A stretch of 64,000 bases of DNA from Elysia chlorotica (GCA_003991915.1 RQTK01000021.1:934266-998265), one strand, 5' to 3'. Positions 48,061 to 61,227 are shown, counted from the stretch's first letter. A program made the numbers and translations. Notes: a model not told the origin generated them from the letters alone.

Positions 48061-48320
48061 GGAGCTGCGATCGAATGGCGAAACAAGTAAAGCGTTGGTC
48101 TCACTGTCAGTAAGTCACTGATTAAAATCCAACGATTGGACAAACCATGGTTATCTGAATTTGTCTCCTATTGGTTGGGTCGGTGTAAAAATGATGTGTC
48201 AAGCTAAGACAGGATTCGAGTATCCTGCATTATCTATAAACTTTTGGCCCGTCCACAATAGTAGACTAGTAGGTCTATATTGTGTAGTGCTGACGTGGTA
48301 GTTAAACAGCCAACTCAACT
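48061..48320 (+). repeat. SINE-like copy, near full length
   Basis: Head AAAGCGTTGGTCTCACTGTC; body GTCTCCTATTGGTTGGGTCG; tail GTGCTGACGTGGTAGTTAAA ending CCAACTCAACT. The B box is damaged (GATTAAAATCC). Confidence 0.85.
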
Positions 48321-48419
48321 AGTTACTTGTTTCTTATTGTTATTAAAAAAAAAAACGTTCTGTATGTATTCTCCATCTCAGTTGCTAGCTCTATATTGCA
48401 TTATATGTCCTTTTTATTT

Positions 48420-48732
48420 TCCACTTTCTCTCCTTCTCCCTCTCTCTCTCTCTCTTGCACACACACACACACACACACATACTCTCTCTATCACTTTCTC
48501 TCTATCTCTCTAATCATTTTCCTAGCTCTGTTATTCTTATATGTTGCTTTTTCCTTTATTCTGTATTACTGTTTCTTTTGTTTAGCTCTGTAGTTTTCTA
48601 CTTTTCGCTCTTTTTTCACTCTCATCTCTTTCTATCTCTATGTCTCTTTGTATCTTCGTCTCTCTATTGCTTTCTCTCTGTCGTGTGTATGTATGCGTGT
48701 CTCTCGCTCCCTGTCTCTTTCGCTCTCTCTTT

Positions 48733-48769
<37 letters not shown>

Positions 48770-49016
48770 CTATCGTTTTCGCTTTTTTTCGCTCTTTCTC
48801 CTCATTATCATTCTCTACCTTGTCCCACTAGGTTTCCTTTTTTAATTACCCAATTAATTAATTCAACGCTATTATTTGTTTTAGTTTTATCGGTTATTCA
48901 GTCTTGTTTTTGTTGTGCTTATAGTTATGCAGTTTTCTGGGATTTATTTTTTGATACATATCTATTGTTAATAAACAATACTTTCTATTTTTTCTCATTT
49001 TCTCTCCTCCCCCAGC

Positions 49017-49092
<76 letters not shown>

Positions 49093-49330
49093 CTATCTTT
49101 TTCGCTTTATTTCGCTCTTTCTCCTCATTTTCTCTACGTTGTCCCACTAGGTTTCCTTTTTTAATAGCCCAATTAATTAATGTATCGCTATTATTTGTTT
49201 TAGTTTTATTGGTTATTCAGTCTTGTTTTTGTTGTGCTTATAGTTATGCAATTTTCTGGATTTATTTTTTGATGCATATCTATGATTAATGAACAATATT
49301 TTCTATTTTTTTTCATTTTCTCTCCTCCCC

Positions 49331-49383
<53 letters not shown>

Positions 49384-49990
49384 ATTTACACTCTTAGTAT
49401 TTCATTTACAACTATCTATATCCCTATTTGCGCAGCCCATTTTTAACCTCCGTCGCCCCCTCTCTCTTTATCTCTCTCTCTTTCTTTCTCTTTTTGTCTT
49501 TCATTCTCTCTCTATTTCTCTTTCTATCTATATCTCTCTAACTTAATTGTTCGTTCTTTCTCTCGCTCGCTTTTTCAAATGTAAGCACACCTCGTCTTTA
49601 GCTGAAAATAACTCTGTCTTTGAGTCTCTTTTTCTGTCCCTATATACTTATCTCTCTCTTTCTCTTTCCTTATCTCTTTATATCTCTATATACTTTTATC
49701 TCTATTTCTCTCTCCTTTTCTCTCCCTCCCTATTTCTATATACTTTTCTCTCTCTTTATCTCTCTCTCTCTCTCTCTCTTTATCTCTCTCCTTATATCTG
49801 CCTTTCTATATACTTTTTCCCTCCTTCTCTCCTTATCTCTCTCTATTTCTATATATTTTCTCTCTCCTTCTATCTCCTTATCTCTTCTTATCTCTCCCTG
49901 TCTTTCCAGTCTCAAATGTTCCTTTAATATCTGTGCCTGCATTGGAATTTTATTCACGAATTCTTTATAAGGGAAACGCCAGCTTTTCTT
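48420..49990. repeat. 1.6-kb pyrimidine-rich tract with 321-bp duplication
   Basis: The + strand is almost continuously CT-rich. A unit from about 48720 (CTTGCTATCGTTTTCGC) to 49040 is repeated at 49041-49360 (CTTGCTATCTTTTTCGC), with a period of 321 bp and each copy ending in a CT array. Beyond 49440, degenerate TCTCTCTTTATCTCTATATA words repeat loosely. ORFs up to 231 codons here are Ser/Leu-rich translations of the tract. Confidence 0.9.
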
Positions 49991-50173
49991 CATCTGTTTC
50001 TATCTGCCCCTATCGAAGCCTGGGGCTATAATTATGACACCCTTGAATGGGCCCTGATATCTTGGGCATGGTCCACCAAGGCAAACAAATTCAATTATAC
50101 AGAGAATGTCTAAAACACAATCTATAAATACACAACATATAATGTTGAAAACGAAAGTGACAGATTGATTTAG
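49991..50173. other. Non-coding DNA
   Basis: Nothing supportable was seen. Confidence 0.5.
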
Positions 50174-50202
50174 AGAGAGAGAGAAACGAGAGAGAAAGAC
50201 AA

Positions 50203-50237
<35 letters not shown>

Positions 50238-50338
50238 AAGAGATAGAAAGAAGAGAGAGCAAGAGACAGAAAGAGACAGAGAGACAGAAAGAAGAGAGAG
50301 CATGAGCAAAAGAGAGAAAGAGAGAAAGAGAGAGAAAC
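50174..50338. repeat. GA-rich polypurine tract
   Basis: GA/GAAA/GACA imperfect array, of opposite strand bias to the tract ending at 49990. Confidence 0.9.
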
Positions 50339-50809
50339 ATAACATGTATTTAACTTGTCCTATGATAATAATAAGAACATTGGTATTGTTAGATAGACAA
50401 ACGAATGGGCTGTGTTTAATCCTCTTTACTATAACAAGGTTTAAGGAATGTATGTTAGGCTTCACGCTGTATATATCACCTCACCACACAATATAAGCAA
50501 ACCTCTGCATTTTACATAGATCTAGCAAAATTTTTGCATCTATATCATACTATCATTTTGAATTAATGAGATAATGATTATGTTATCTACCACAACGCTC
50601 ACCCTCCTCCCTCCCTCACACGCGCACACATCGTTGTTGTTTTACGTAATTCATAGTTCCTGGTAATACTTTTTTCTGTTTGTATATCATAACAATTTCT
50701 ACGATCAATGAGAAAAATGAACAAAGTAAAAATTCTATCTGTGTGCTATTATGTCTCTATGTGCATGTGCGTCTGTGTGTTTGTCTATCTGACTGTGTGT
50801 TTGTCTCTC
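50339..50809. other. AT-rich non-coding DNA
   Basis: Nothing supportable was seen. Confidence 0.5.
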
Positions 50810-50825
50810 TCGCTCCCTGTCTCAC

Positions 50826-50881
<56 letters not shown>
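50810..50881. repeat. CT array
   Basis: Long CT dinucleotide array. Confidence 0.95.
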
Positions 50882-50885
<4 letters not shown>

Positions 50886-51993
50886 GGAAAAAGTGTATTT
50901 AATGCTCTCACTTTTCCGTTATGTCTTGATCTTAAAACTATATTACGAAATCACTCAAGTGCCGTTCACAACGATTATCACAGGCGAAAACCAAGACTTA
51001 TGTATAACCATTATTGTATTATCACAGTTGACATCCTAAAAAATCGGAAAGAATTTGAAAAAGAACAAGTAAAATTTGACTTACGAAATTGTCGGGCTTG
51101 CCAGCTTTAAAAATTTATTTTAATAGTTCTCATTTTTGTCAAAAGTACAGCGTCTTTTAAGCTATTTTATGAAAAACTGCATCGTGTCGCATAGGTTAAA
51201 GGTGCTTTTACATAAAAAAAAAGATTTTTAAATGTAACTATTTAGTCGAAAAGCATTGCACACGAAAGTGAAATGTCAAGAAAGGTATTTAGCATTATAA
51301 CTTTAAAAAGGCCTAGTATCCTCCAGAAACTGTTGTTCAAGCTTTAAAAACCAATTTTGTTTAATTGTTTAATATACTTCTGCATGTCTGGTATTTCTCT
51401 ATCCAATGGATTTCGTCGCAGCTGAACAAAGTTATTGTTACACTCCTGACATTTTACTTTAGTTTCAAAGAACTCTTTTCCCTGCAGTGACATTTAAAAG
51501 CTTAAACGTCGATTTAACTAATATGGGGATAAATAGGTAGAATAGCATACGAGTTAAAACAATTTAAATGTAAATGCACTTCAATTAAACTCTTACGATT
51601 TCGAGTGACTAGATTAATCATCTTGTATAAATTGTATTTTGAACTTAAAAAGAGAAAAAGGCCATAGAATTTTCAATTCTTTGCAGAATCTTGCAAAAAA
51701 TTGCTTTTAATTTAGTCTTTAAATATGGAATAGGGTATAGAAAATTCAAGACTGTGTCAATATCTATTTCCCTGTCTCCCACTTTCTGTATATCTCTTTG
51801 CTTCTCCTTTTTTCTCTGTTTATATCTATGTCTGTCTGTATGTCTGTATGTATGCCTGTGTATCTGTCTCTCCCTCGGTCTCTCTCTGCCTTTTTCCCTC
51901 TCTCTGTATGTCTCACTTAAGTTTTTAAAATAATTTTTTTTCTTTTAACATATCAATGAGACTATGACATAATTTCTCTACGAACTTTTGCAG
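50882..51993. other. AT-rich non-coding DNA
   Basis: CT/TGTC-rich around 51765-51915; otherwise featureless. Confidence 0.5.
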
Positions 51994-52203
51994 GGACGTT
52001 TACCTATAAAATCACCACAAGTTCATAACGACCTTCTTTTCATAGAACTGTTTAGCACACAGTCTGTTCCTGTTCCATATCACACCAGACACCGATACAC
52101 AGTCCATCAGACATCCCCTGACATTATGGAAATCAAAACCTATATTATTGTGAGACTCCGACATGGTCCCCTGTCCCACTGGTACACAAATCCTCCATTA
52201 TGA
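51994..52203 (+). CDS. Speculative terminal exon
   Basis: An acceptor-like TTTCTCTACGAACTTTTGCAG (ends 51993) precedes 69 open codons to a TGA at 52201. They start GRLPIKSPQVHNDLLF and end HGPLSHWYTNPPL. The phase-0 start would fit the exon ending at 2152, so this could be the cyclase's variable C-terminal tail, but the intron would be almost 50 kb. No conserved motif is recognised, and such an acceptor plus ORF is expected by chance in 64 kb. Treat as a lead only. Confidence 0.12.
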   Translation, partial: GRLPIKSPQVHNDLLFIELFSTQSVPVPYHTRHRYTVHQTSPDIMEIKTYIIVRLRHGPLSHWYTNPPL

Positions 52204-52399
52204 CAATTTCCGACCAGCCCGTTGTGTGAGCTGATGCAAAACAGGGTGATATGCAGCTGGTTTGTCAGAAAGACCTGAATAGTTCAGATGACTCTTTTGA
52301 AAATAATTTATTCTTTTGTCGTTGGGAGTGTCGCCTTTCAGTCGTTTTTTTTCTTTATATGAAGTACATGTTTGGATAAAGAGGGCTTGCGAACCATTG

Positions 52400-52720
52400 T
52401 TATTGTCGGTATTGTAATTGTTGTTGTCGTTGTTGTTGTTGTTTTTGTCGTTGTTGTTGTTGTAATGGTTTGGCTAAAAGACGCGGACAGCTAAGGTAAA
52501 CCTGTAGATAATCATGTATTCTTTTGTCTTCGTCAGGAATATTGCCTTTATGCAGTATTGTCTTCAAATTCGATGTTTGGATAGATAATGAAAACCTTCT
52601 AGCATTGTTATTGTTTCTGATGCTCTTTGTAGTTATCGGTGTAGTTGTCGTTGTTGTTGTTGTTGTTGCTATTATTACTGCTGTTGCTGTTGTTGTTGTT
52701 GCTGCTGGTGTTGATATTGT
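52400..52720. repeat. GTT trinucleotide-rich stretches
   Basis: Two GTT/GTC arrays, at about 52410-52465 and 52640-52720. Confidence 0.9.
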
Positions 52721-53214
52721 TGTTATTCCTGTGAATATTTTTGCTAACTTTGTTGTTTTAAGTCAAAGGTTTATTCTGTTTTTCAAACTACACAAACACA
52801 GTTAATTTTCGTCGAAAACTGTAGGAACACAAATTGGAGTTAGAATGTGTAGAGTTTTGTGAATATCCTATGGAAGTTAAAAACATTGAACAATTTCGCA
52901 TATCAGTACAACAAAGATGAACACTATGATTTTGTACATTTGTATACTTTGGTTGAAAAGTATGTACGAAAGTGAGCTGCCCTGACCTTAAAGAGAATAA
53001 GACAAAATCTACGATGACCGGAAAAAGAACCCCTATAATCTTCATGCGAGAGCATTCGCGCCAGTCAATTAACGAACAGCAACCAAACAGCCTCTAACAG
53101 CACAAGGTTGTGATTGGGTTTGAACCCGGAATTGATGTGCGCTAAACAAGTTCTTTTCATGGTTTTATCTTCAGGTGTAGATTACTTAGTTAAGGGGTCG
53201 TATGTACATTTTTC
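52721..53214. other. Non-coding DNA
   Basis: A possible SINE head remnant (GGGTTTGAACCCGGAATTG) at about 53115-53140; otherwise nothing. Confidence 0.4.
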
Positions 53215-53270
53215 TTTGTTTGTTGTTTAGCGTGTAATGTCAGCAATGGTAGGCTACTACGGACCTCTTG

Positions 53271-53994
<724 letters not shown>

Positions 53995-54187
53995 GTTGGG
54001 AAACCATTGCTCTACCACAAGCGCCAGCACGAACACCATTTCGTAAGTGCAACGTAGCTGTTAGCGCACACGTCGTCTTATGCGAATAAGAAGTCTTAAA
54101 GACGAGTGGTAAGCTACCATTTCAACGTATAGGATCCCTCAAGAAAACCTGGGAGACGTTAATTCCATATAGAGGGAAATAGATAAG

Positions 54188-54279
<92 letters not shown>

Positions 54280-54601
54280 GAAGAGCGAGAGGGAGAGAGA
54301 CAGTTTTAGATTGTGTTCTTTTTTTTTTTAATCCGTCGATCTTTATAAACCGTTGGCGTTACACTATATTCCGGAAACAATTTTTTTTTTCTTTTGAGTT
54401 TCATTGCATCTTTTCAGACTGGCTTTTAGACCAAAGACGCAAAACATGATTGAAAGTGGTGTTATTGCAAAACACCACTAAAGCCATTTCCACTGTCAGC
54501 AACAATTGAAGTCCGCTAACCCAGAATCAAAGAAAAGTCGCGTCGACCCGACAGTGTTGACAATAGGTTTCCGAGAACACAAACACGCTATTAGCAAGTA
54601 C
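53995..54601 (+). repeat. 724-bp tandem duplication, unit B (shortened)
   Basis: Repeats unit A at high identity, with a GA array at 54186-54300. It lacks the block between the array and AGTTTTAGATTGTG. The hairpin is conserved at 54455-54479 with one loop change. Confidence 0.95.
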
Positions 54602-55429
54602 ATCGGACAGCAGTCACTTCAAAAAAAAACTACCAACACTCTGCTGGCTGACACGTTGATTCAATAGAGTTTTGTTTAGAAAAGGACAGTAGCAAAACCT
54701 ATCAAAATAGCTTTGCAACAAAAAATAAGGTAGGCAAATGTTTCGAAATATTTCTTTGTTATCCACGATGGTTTGTTCCCGGTAAACCAACAAACCTGAG
54801 TTTCAAAGATATGTGGCAAACGGCAAACTTTAAGTACAACTTTATAGAAATATAAAAAGATAATACAAAGTTTGATAAAACGTTATATCCCGTTTTTAAA
54901 TATGTAACAGTTCAAAAGTAACGACCAAATGTAATAGTGGATTCAGGTTTTCCGAATATGTTTTTCATTTTACACTGCAAAAGGTACAAGGGGGGGAAAA
55001 CCCCGTTCCTTAATCCCCACTGCCTCCAAAAAATAAATCTGCGAAACACAAAATAAATTTTAATATTGAAATTTGGAATATCCCATCGACAAAAAAAAAA
55101 CAATTAAGGCAGACAAGGGCTTGTTAATGTTTTCTCCGCCATACCAAAACAATTGACAGTATTCAATATTTGCGTCTGTCCGTTTCGTCAGTTGTTGGAT
55201 TAGTGACGTACGCGCCCCCCTCGGGGAGGACACAGGACTCAGGACATAGCACTCAGGACATACCACCCAGAGACTGCTGCTCCATCTAAGACTAGACAGG
55301 ACCCAAACACAACAGGAGCAGTCAACATGACCACTGGAGCTCCGAAAAATAGATCAATATTATGTTACTTAGTACAATAGAGACACATCTTTTTGATCAT
55401 GCGTGTTAAGGTGATATAAGCTGGTTCTT
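54602..55429. other. Non-coding DNA
   Basis: A small tandem repeat (ACTCAGGACATAGC / ACTCAGGACATACC) at about 55234-55265; otherwise nothing supportable. Confidence 0.5.
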
Positions 55430-55678
55430 CCTAGTTTAACGTCAACACTATATTTATAGACTTTATTGTGGGCGGGTCTAAAGATTAAAGTCTGAAAACT
55501 GTACTAACTTCGACATAGTCACAGCATGAGGAAATCTTGACTACTGTCATATCTAGTCTCATTATACCGCCACGTACTTAACTAGATCTAGTAGCGGAAG
55601 AAATTAGACAAACAAATTTCTGACCGATCGGGATTTTTAAACCGGAGACCTCTTGATTGGGCGACCAACTTACGCTCT

Positions 55679-55682
<4 letters not shown>
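55430..55682 (-). repeat. SINE-like copy ending at GA array
   Basis: Tail AGTTTAACGTCAACACTATA at the left; the head at the right ends TTGATTGGGCGACCAACTTA and CGCTCTACCA, joining the GA array without a gap. Confidence 0.82.

Positions 55683-55732
<50 letters not shown>
55682..55732. repeat. GA array between two SINE-like copies
   Basis: About 25 GA units fill the space between the head of one copy and the tail of the next. Confidence 0.95.
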
Positions 55733-55734
<2 letters not shown>

Positions 55735-55737
55735 TGC

Positions 55738-55885
55738 TTTGGTTTAAATTATTTAACGTCAGCAATAAAAGGGTTATATTGTGGACAAGCTCCAAGATTA
55801 TTGTCTGACGATTGTATGTGCTGCCACACGAGACAGGGCTCCTATTATACTGATACAGGCCCACCCAATTGCCTAAGAGAAACAT
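55738..55885 (-). repeat. SINE-like copy, head missing
   Basis: TTTGGTTTAAATTATTTAAC, then GTCAGCAATAAAAGGG, ATTGTGGACAAGCTCCAAG and GTGCTGCCACACGAGACAGG; it ends near CAGGCCCACCCAATTGCC. Confidence 0.8.
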
Positions 55886-56159
55886 AATAATACAGATGGA
55901 AAGAGGCAGTCCTAAGTCTTTTAAGTTTTCTAATTTTCAGCCCATCAAGTACTGATCACTGTCTTTCTGTCTATACATATTTTTCTCTCTGTCTGTTTCT
56001 CTCTCACTCCCTTTCTTTTTTCTTCTCTTCGCTGTCCCACCCTTTGTGTACTTTTCTGTGTCTCTCTTACCTACATTTCAATCCTCCCAGCAGTTCACAC
56101 CATTCAACTAATTGGTAGCTAATCAACTAGCCATTCCCGTTTCATTAACTCCCCTTGCA
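55886..56159. other. CT-leaning non-coding DNA
   Basis: Degenerate TCTCTGTCTG words; nothing supportable. Confidence 0.5.
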
Positions 56160-56300
56160 CATGATCTGGGAGTCAGCAACACAGGACGACGACACACAAT
56201 AACAGTGGCCTTGCAATTATAGGACCCAGTCAAAACGAAGAAGGTAGGTAAGGAGATGTAAACAGGAATCCAACCCTAGGTCTATCCTAGAATTAAGAAA
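56160..56300 (-). repeat. Second dispersed repeat family, copy
   Basis: The complement contains TTCTAGGATAGACCTAGGG, TTGGATTCCTGTTTACATC and ATTGCAAGGCCACTGTTATT. Confidence 0.65.
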
Positions 56301-57045
56301 AAAGAAGCCAAAAAGCGATAGGAAAATACCATGCATGCTGGGCGTGATTATGTTATCCAATATCCTCATATCGCAAGGCCAGTATTGTCCAGATCCACCG
56401 GACGCTGGCCAGTCCCATAGTGAGCCTCCACTCGAGAGGGGCTTGCAAGGGCAGATCACCCCGTCCATCATCGGAGATCAAGAGTTTACATATAAATAAT
56501 TGATGCCCCTTGATCGGAGTCATCGCGCCGTTCTGTGATTCTTCTGGACATTGCTTTTGGCGCCAGCATTAAAAGGCCTTGTGGTACACACTACAAAACA
56601 AATAACATAATAACGTCCTTAGACATGCTGTTTTCTGACTATTCATTGGCTACATATCTCAAGAATAGCGTTATGATTGTAAATCGTCCCCGTTTGTGCA
56701 CTAGGAACAGTGTCACAGCCTCTATTGGCCTGCAGACATTTATGGATTCAGATTGAAATGTACTCTGGTAGAGTGAGAAGCAAGAAGGAGGAGTAATAAA
56801 CCATACCGAAAAAAGACAACATTATAAGTAAACGTTCTGTTTCTTTACAACATTTTGTTTCGATCACATCTTCGTGGTTTTTATTGTTGCTTTTTTATTT
56901 ATATATTGTTAATTTTTGTTGTAGGTTTTGTATTTATTGTATTTGGTTTTTCCTGTTACTGTTGCTTGTTTTTGTTGTTCTTATCGTCGTTGTCGTTGTT
57001 CTTCTTCTTGAATTATTATTATCATTAGAAGAAAAATAACACGCA
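56301..57045. other. Non-coding DNA with GC-rich repeat piece
   Basis: 56340-56470 is GC-rich and partly matches 43500-43560; the rest is AT-rich. Confidence 0.45.
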
Positions 57046-57160
57046 GAAGAAGAAAAAGAAGAAGAAGAAGAAGAAGAAGAAGAAGAAGAAGAAGAAGAAG
57101 AAGAAGAAGAAGAAGAAGAAGAAGAAGAAGAAGAAGAAGAAAAAAAAAGAAGAAGAAGAA
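57046..57160. repeat. GAA trinucleotide array
   Basis: About 115 bp of AAG/GAA units with an A-run interruption near 57141. Purine on the + strand throughout, so capable of triplex formation. Poly-Ser and poly-Phe/Leu minus ORFs are artefacts. Confidence 0.95.
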
Positions 57161-57352
57161 ATTGTTTACCACTTCCCTCTTGACTTTTCATTACTTATGT
57201 TCGTGCATTTTGCCAAGCCGGATTCGGGAGGGCGCAATGATCATTTGATAACCGTACGTCTCCATTAACTTCATCTTACTATGTCCAACTGTATGATTAT
57301 CTATCTATCAGTATGTCTGTTGTCTACCTGATTCTTTTCCCGTTTAATGTGC
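57161..57352. other. Non-coding DNA
   Basis: Nothing supportable was seen. Confidence 0.5.
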
Positions 57353-57729
<377 letters not shown>

Positions 57730-58371
57730 CCTTTTTCTCTTGGTCTACTCTCCCCAAGCCCTGGCCTACCTGTTTAGGTGGTGCCAAAAATGGATGTATT
57801 TTGGTTCCAAGAGCTTTTTTTTTTATTGCTGTCTATGTTCGAAGACAGAGAAGTAAAAAAAAAAAGGCTTATCTGTCCGCATTGTCTTTAGCTCGATCGA
57901 TAAACGATGGCAGATGTTTTGGGATATCGCCATAGCGAACTGGGTGCTTTCAAGAACATGACTTTGCTAAATATTCTCGAATTGATCACTTGTTAATATT
58001 GAAGTTAAATGTTTTCAAATTGCATTTCTAGACTGACATTTAGGGGGTGCCCTAAATTTTAATTGCTTTCTATTCACACACATACACGCCACCCTCTCCA
58101 CCCTCTACAGGGAATTAAAACATATAAATAGCTAAATTAATACAGCATTTTAACTCACCGGTTCGCTAAAATTATTGAGATTTCATTATTCATTATATTC
58201 ATATAACCATAATTACACGCGCACGTTTTAATCTCCTATTTAATATACGATATAGCGTATGCGATTAAAATGTGCCAGTTCTATATTATGCTAACGTGTA
58301 GTAAGACATTCTGATAAAGGTAATGCAACACAGAAATAATAAAAAAAAACACAAGACAACTAAATTTGCAT
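57730..58371. other. AT-rich non-coding DNA
   Basis: Nothing supportable was seen. Confidence 0.5.
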
Positions 58372-58448
58372 ATGAACACTGCCAGATGTCTGGTACAGTA
58401 TGGCCTAAATGGTGCTGACGGTTGGACGTTAAACCAACTCAACTCAAT
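58372..58448 (+). repeat. SINE-like tail fragment
   Basis: GGTGCTGACGGTTGGACGTT followed by AAACCAACTCAACTC is the clearest example of the family's 3' end; everything upstream is degraded. Confidence 0.75.
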
Positions 58449-59330
58449 CTGGGTGACTGATTTGTATTCAATTCCCCCAGGCAAATTTTCGTATATAAAA
58501 CTTAAAACTTGCACAATTATACGTACCTATGTAAACAAAAAAGTAGCCAACCCAGGAAAGTCCCAGAATGTTCTTAAAATTCCCGAAGCTATTACAATAA
58601 GAACTGCCTGCCAAACATAAGACATGATAAAATGCCTTGAAGCGACAGGTATTTTAGCGGATGAAGGAAGCTGCACCGGCGTCCATAATTTGCCCTATAC
58701 AACACGTTCTAATTCAAATAGCGATGATGTCTGCGGGGCGTTTTGTCATCTTTTGACATATCATCCATTGCAAAGCAAGTGTTATTTGTATAATGATGGT
58801 GAGGCAGGTGCTGTATGAAAAAGGAATAAGATTGGAATTTCCAAAAACAAACATATTGTTATACGAATTAAATGAGGACTTGAACAATTCAGAAAAAAAA
58901 AAAAACAATTTTGAAGGATGAATTTCTACAAATTGAGTATTTGGTTGGTATGTAAAGTAAATTCTGAAATTTTGGATAGATGATTATGCGGAAGAATGTT
59001 GTTACCAATTGGGATATGTGTGAAGTAAAAAAACAACAACATTATTATAATCCAAAAACGTGTAGGAGAATTGTAGACCTTAAAACCTTGGTTTAAAAAT
59101 TTAGATGAATGGTGTCAAGAGAGATAAAGAGTGAGAGTAGGGTGGGGAGAAGGATAAATGCACATTCACGTCCCAAATCATTTCATTTGAATAGGATGGG
59201 GGAAATCAATTCCTCTTCAAAATGTAAACTTCTGAAATTATCGTTAGGTATTGTAAATATATGTGTGTGGATTTGACAAGACACTGCTTATTATTGCATG
59301 GTGATTGAATCTAGTATGTTTCTCTCACTG
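58449..59330. other. Non-coding DNA
   Basis: A 64-codon ORF at 58624-58818 (+) with five Cys is not recognised, and its start (TGCACCGGCGTCCATAAT) resembles the second dispersed repeat. Confidence 0.4.
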
Positions 59331-59373
59331 TCTCTCTCTCTCTCTCTCTCAGAGAGAGAGAGAGAGAGAGAGA
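59331..59373. repeat. CT-GA palindrome
   Basis: Ten TC units are followed, with a single central A, by about ten GA units. The two halves are perfect reverse complements (59331-59350 and 59352-59371). Confidence 0.95.
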
Positions 59374-60870
59374 AAAAGACAGAGAAAGAGATAGAGAGGG
59401 TGTAGGAAAAATTCTCACAATCTTCCTCTTTCTCCTATACACTTTTATCCCCTTTCAGTCCTTCTGAAAGAGAGAACACACCAGGACATTATTTGCCGTT
59501 AAAATTTCCTGGCTGGGAGGTGGTTCGAATCGGGTGAACTTAACGTTGATTCTGCTGTAAATTTTCAAGAAAAATACAAACCTTTCATGAAAAAAAGACT
59601 CTTTGGTACAAAAACCTTTCCTCGGTTACAAAAAAATGTAAGTAGATTACCGGAAAAGAGCGCTAGAACTGATACTGACCAAGCTACAATTCGTTTTGCG
59701 GTATTTACTCGTTCTTGTGAACTCTTTAAGTTATTGGACACGCCTACGATAGCTGGAGATCGCAGCAAAAGAGAACATCTCATGAGTCAGTGGGACATCT
59801 CAGAAGAAATACAGTTTTTGCATGCGGTGAATGTCTCTTTGAACATCTCAGAGTACGTTTATTTTCCTAGAGATAATGTTCGATTGGCTTTTTTTTGTTC
59901 TCGCCTAGAAGCTTGAGACAAGAGTCTTTAAATCACTTCATACAAAAGTTAATAATAATCAAATATATAATAATTATGTATAAATTACCTTTCAAAATGA
60001 CCAAGCATTCGATCAAATAACATGCACTGACTGTCTCAGAAATAAAAAGTATGTATATTTGTGATAAACAGTATGTGCTAGAAATGGACAAGTGATACAC
60101 AATGACAGAAACGCTTACAAAACGTCCGACTCTCCCATCACTCGGCGACTCTGATCATAACAATGTGCTATTGATACTCCGTCATAGAAACAGATAAATG
60201 ACAATACGCTATGTCAGCATCTGGCCACAGAGCACCCCATACTTTGCTTATGGCAGTGCATGGATATCACCAACTGGAGTGCTGTCATAGACAAAGACAT
60301 ACATGATTAGACTAAACTCGTTCCCATGTTATAATAGCACTTTTGAAAGTGTAGTCGTCCTATCCAAATCTTCGATCTAAGAGCCTAATAACATGTCTGG
60401 AGTGACAAAAGAAATTAAAGCTTTATTAAATGCTAAAATGCATTTGTGTGATTGTGTATTTATGGTGATTTTTAGGTAAAATTAGTCCATTTATGTTGGC
60501 AAGACCCAGAATAAATTTCCAAACTGGATAAATAAAGCCCATATTACCTTGCATTATATTTCGTGGTTATCTATGAAATAAATATTTAGGTTAACATTGC
60601 AAAATCTAGAGTTTTCTTAGGGAAAAGTAAAAAAAACACTTATATCTATAATATTTATTTATGATGATATGGGGGGTGGGGGGGGGAGGCACTCATTATG
60701 TTATATTTTATATTTGTGAATTTTCTTGAGGGGAATAGCAGCATGTTATGTTTGTAATACAGACTAATTATCGTGACCACAAACTCAGTATGTTATAATT
60801 ATGTATACTTCTTTTTTTCACTTAGAGTGGTGGACAGGGTATAAGAAGTTGCAAGGAAAATTAAATAATC
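59374..60870. other. AT-rich non-coding DNA
   Basis: A 109-codon ORF at 59587-59916 (+) has ordinary composition but no recognised motif or convincing splice sites; a G run lies at about 60670-60690. Confidence 0.4.
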
Positions 60871-61124
60871 GTTTGTTGTTGATTGGCTTCAATGTCCAAC
60901 ATCAGCTTTTTATAGGCAATATTGTGGAGAGGCCCCAAGACTTACATCTGACAATTTTATGTGCTGCCACAAACAAGACAGAGTGTGGATACCATAACTG
61001 CTGTCTCAGCTGGTCACAATAAACTTACACCGACCCAACCAGTAGGAAGCGAAAAGCCAGGACTCAAACCACGAACCTTTTGCGTCAGAAGCCGACGTTT
61101 TACCTCAGGGCGACCGCGCCCCCC
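60871..61124 (-). repeat. SINE-like copy, full length
   Basis: Tail GTTTGTTGTTGATTGGC at the left, CAATGTCCAACATCAGC, ACAGAGTGTGGATACCATAA, CACCGACCCAACCAGTAGG and a head with ACTCAAACCACGAACC and a GACCGCGCCCC end. Confidence 0.88.
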
Positions 61125-61227
61125 AAATAACCGTCTGAGATTAATTATCTAAGAGCGACTTATACCTCCCACGATTGTAGACCCTAATTTTATTACTATT
61201 TGAAAACACGTTGTAAATGATTACCTC

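Noticed and set aside
48455..49150. 231-codon ORF on the + strand
   Set aside because: Ser/Leu-rich translation of a CT-rich duplicated tract; no start context, no motif and the same frame bias in every CT array.
58624..58818. Cys-containing 64-codon ORF as a secreted peptide
   Set aside because: No signal peptide, and part of the sequence resembles the second dispersed repeat.
59587..59916. 109-codon ORF on the + strand
   Set aside because: No recognised motif, no domain-like pattern and no clear splice or promoter context; length is not exceptional.
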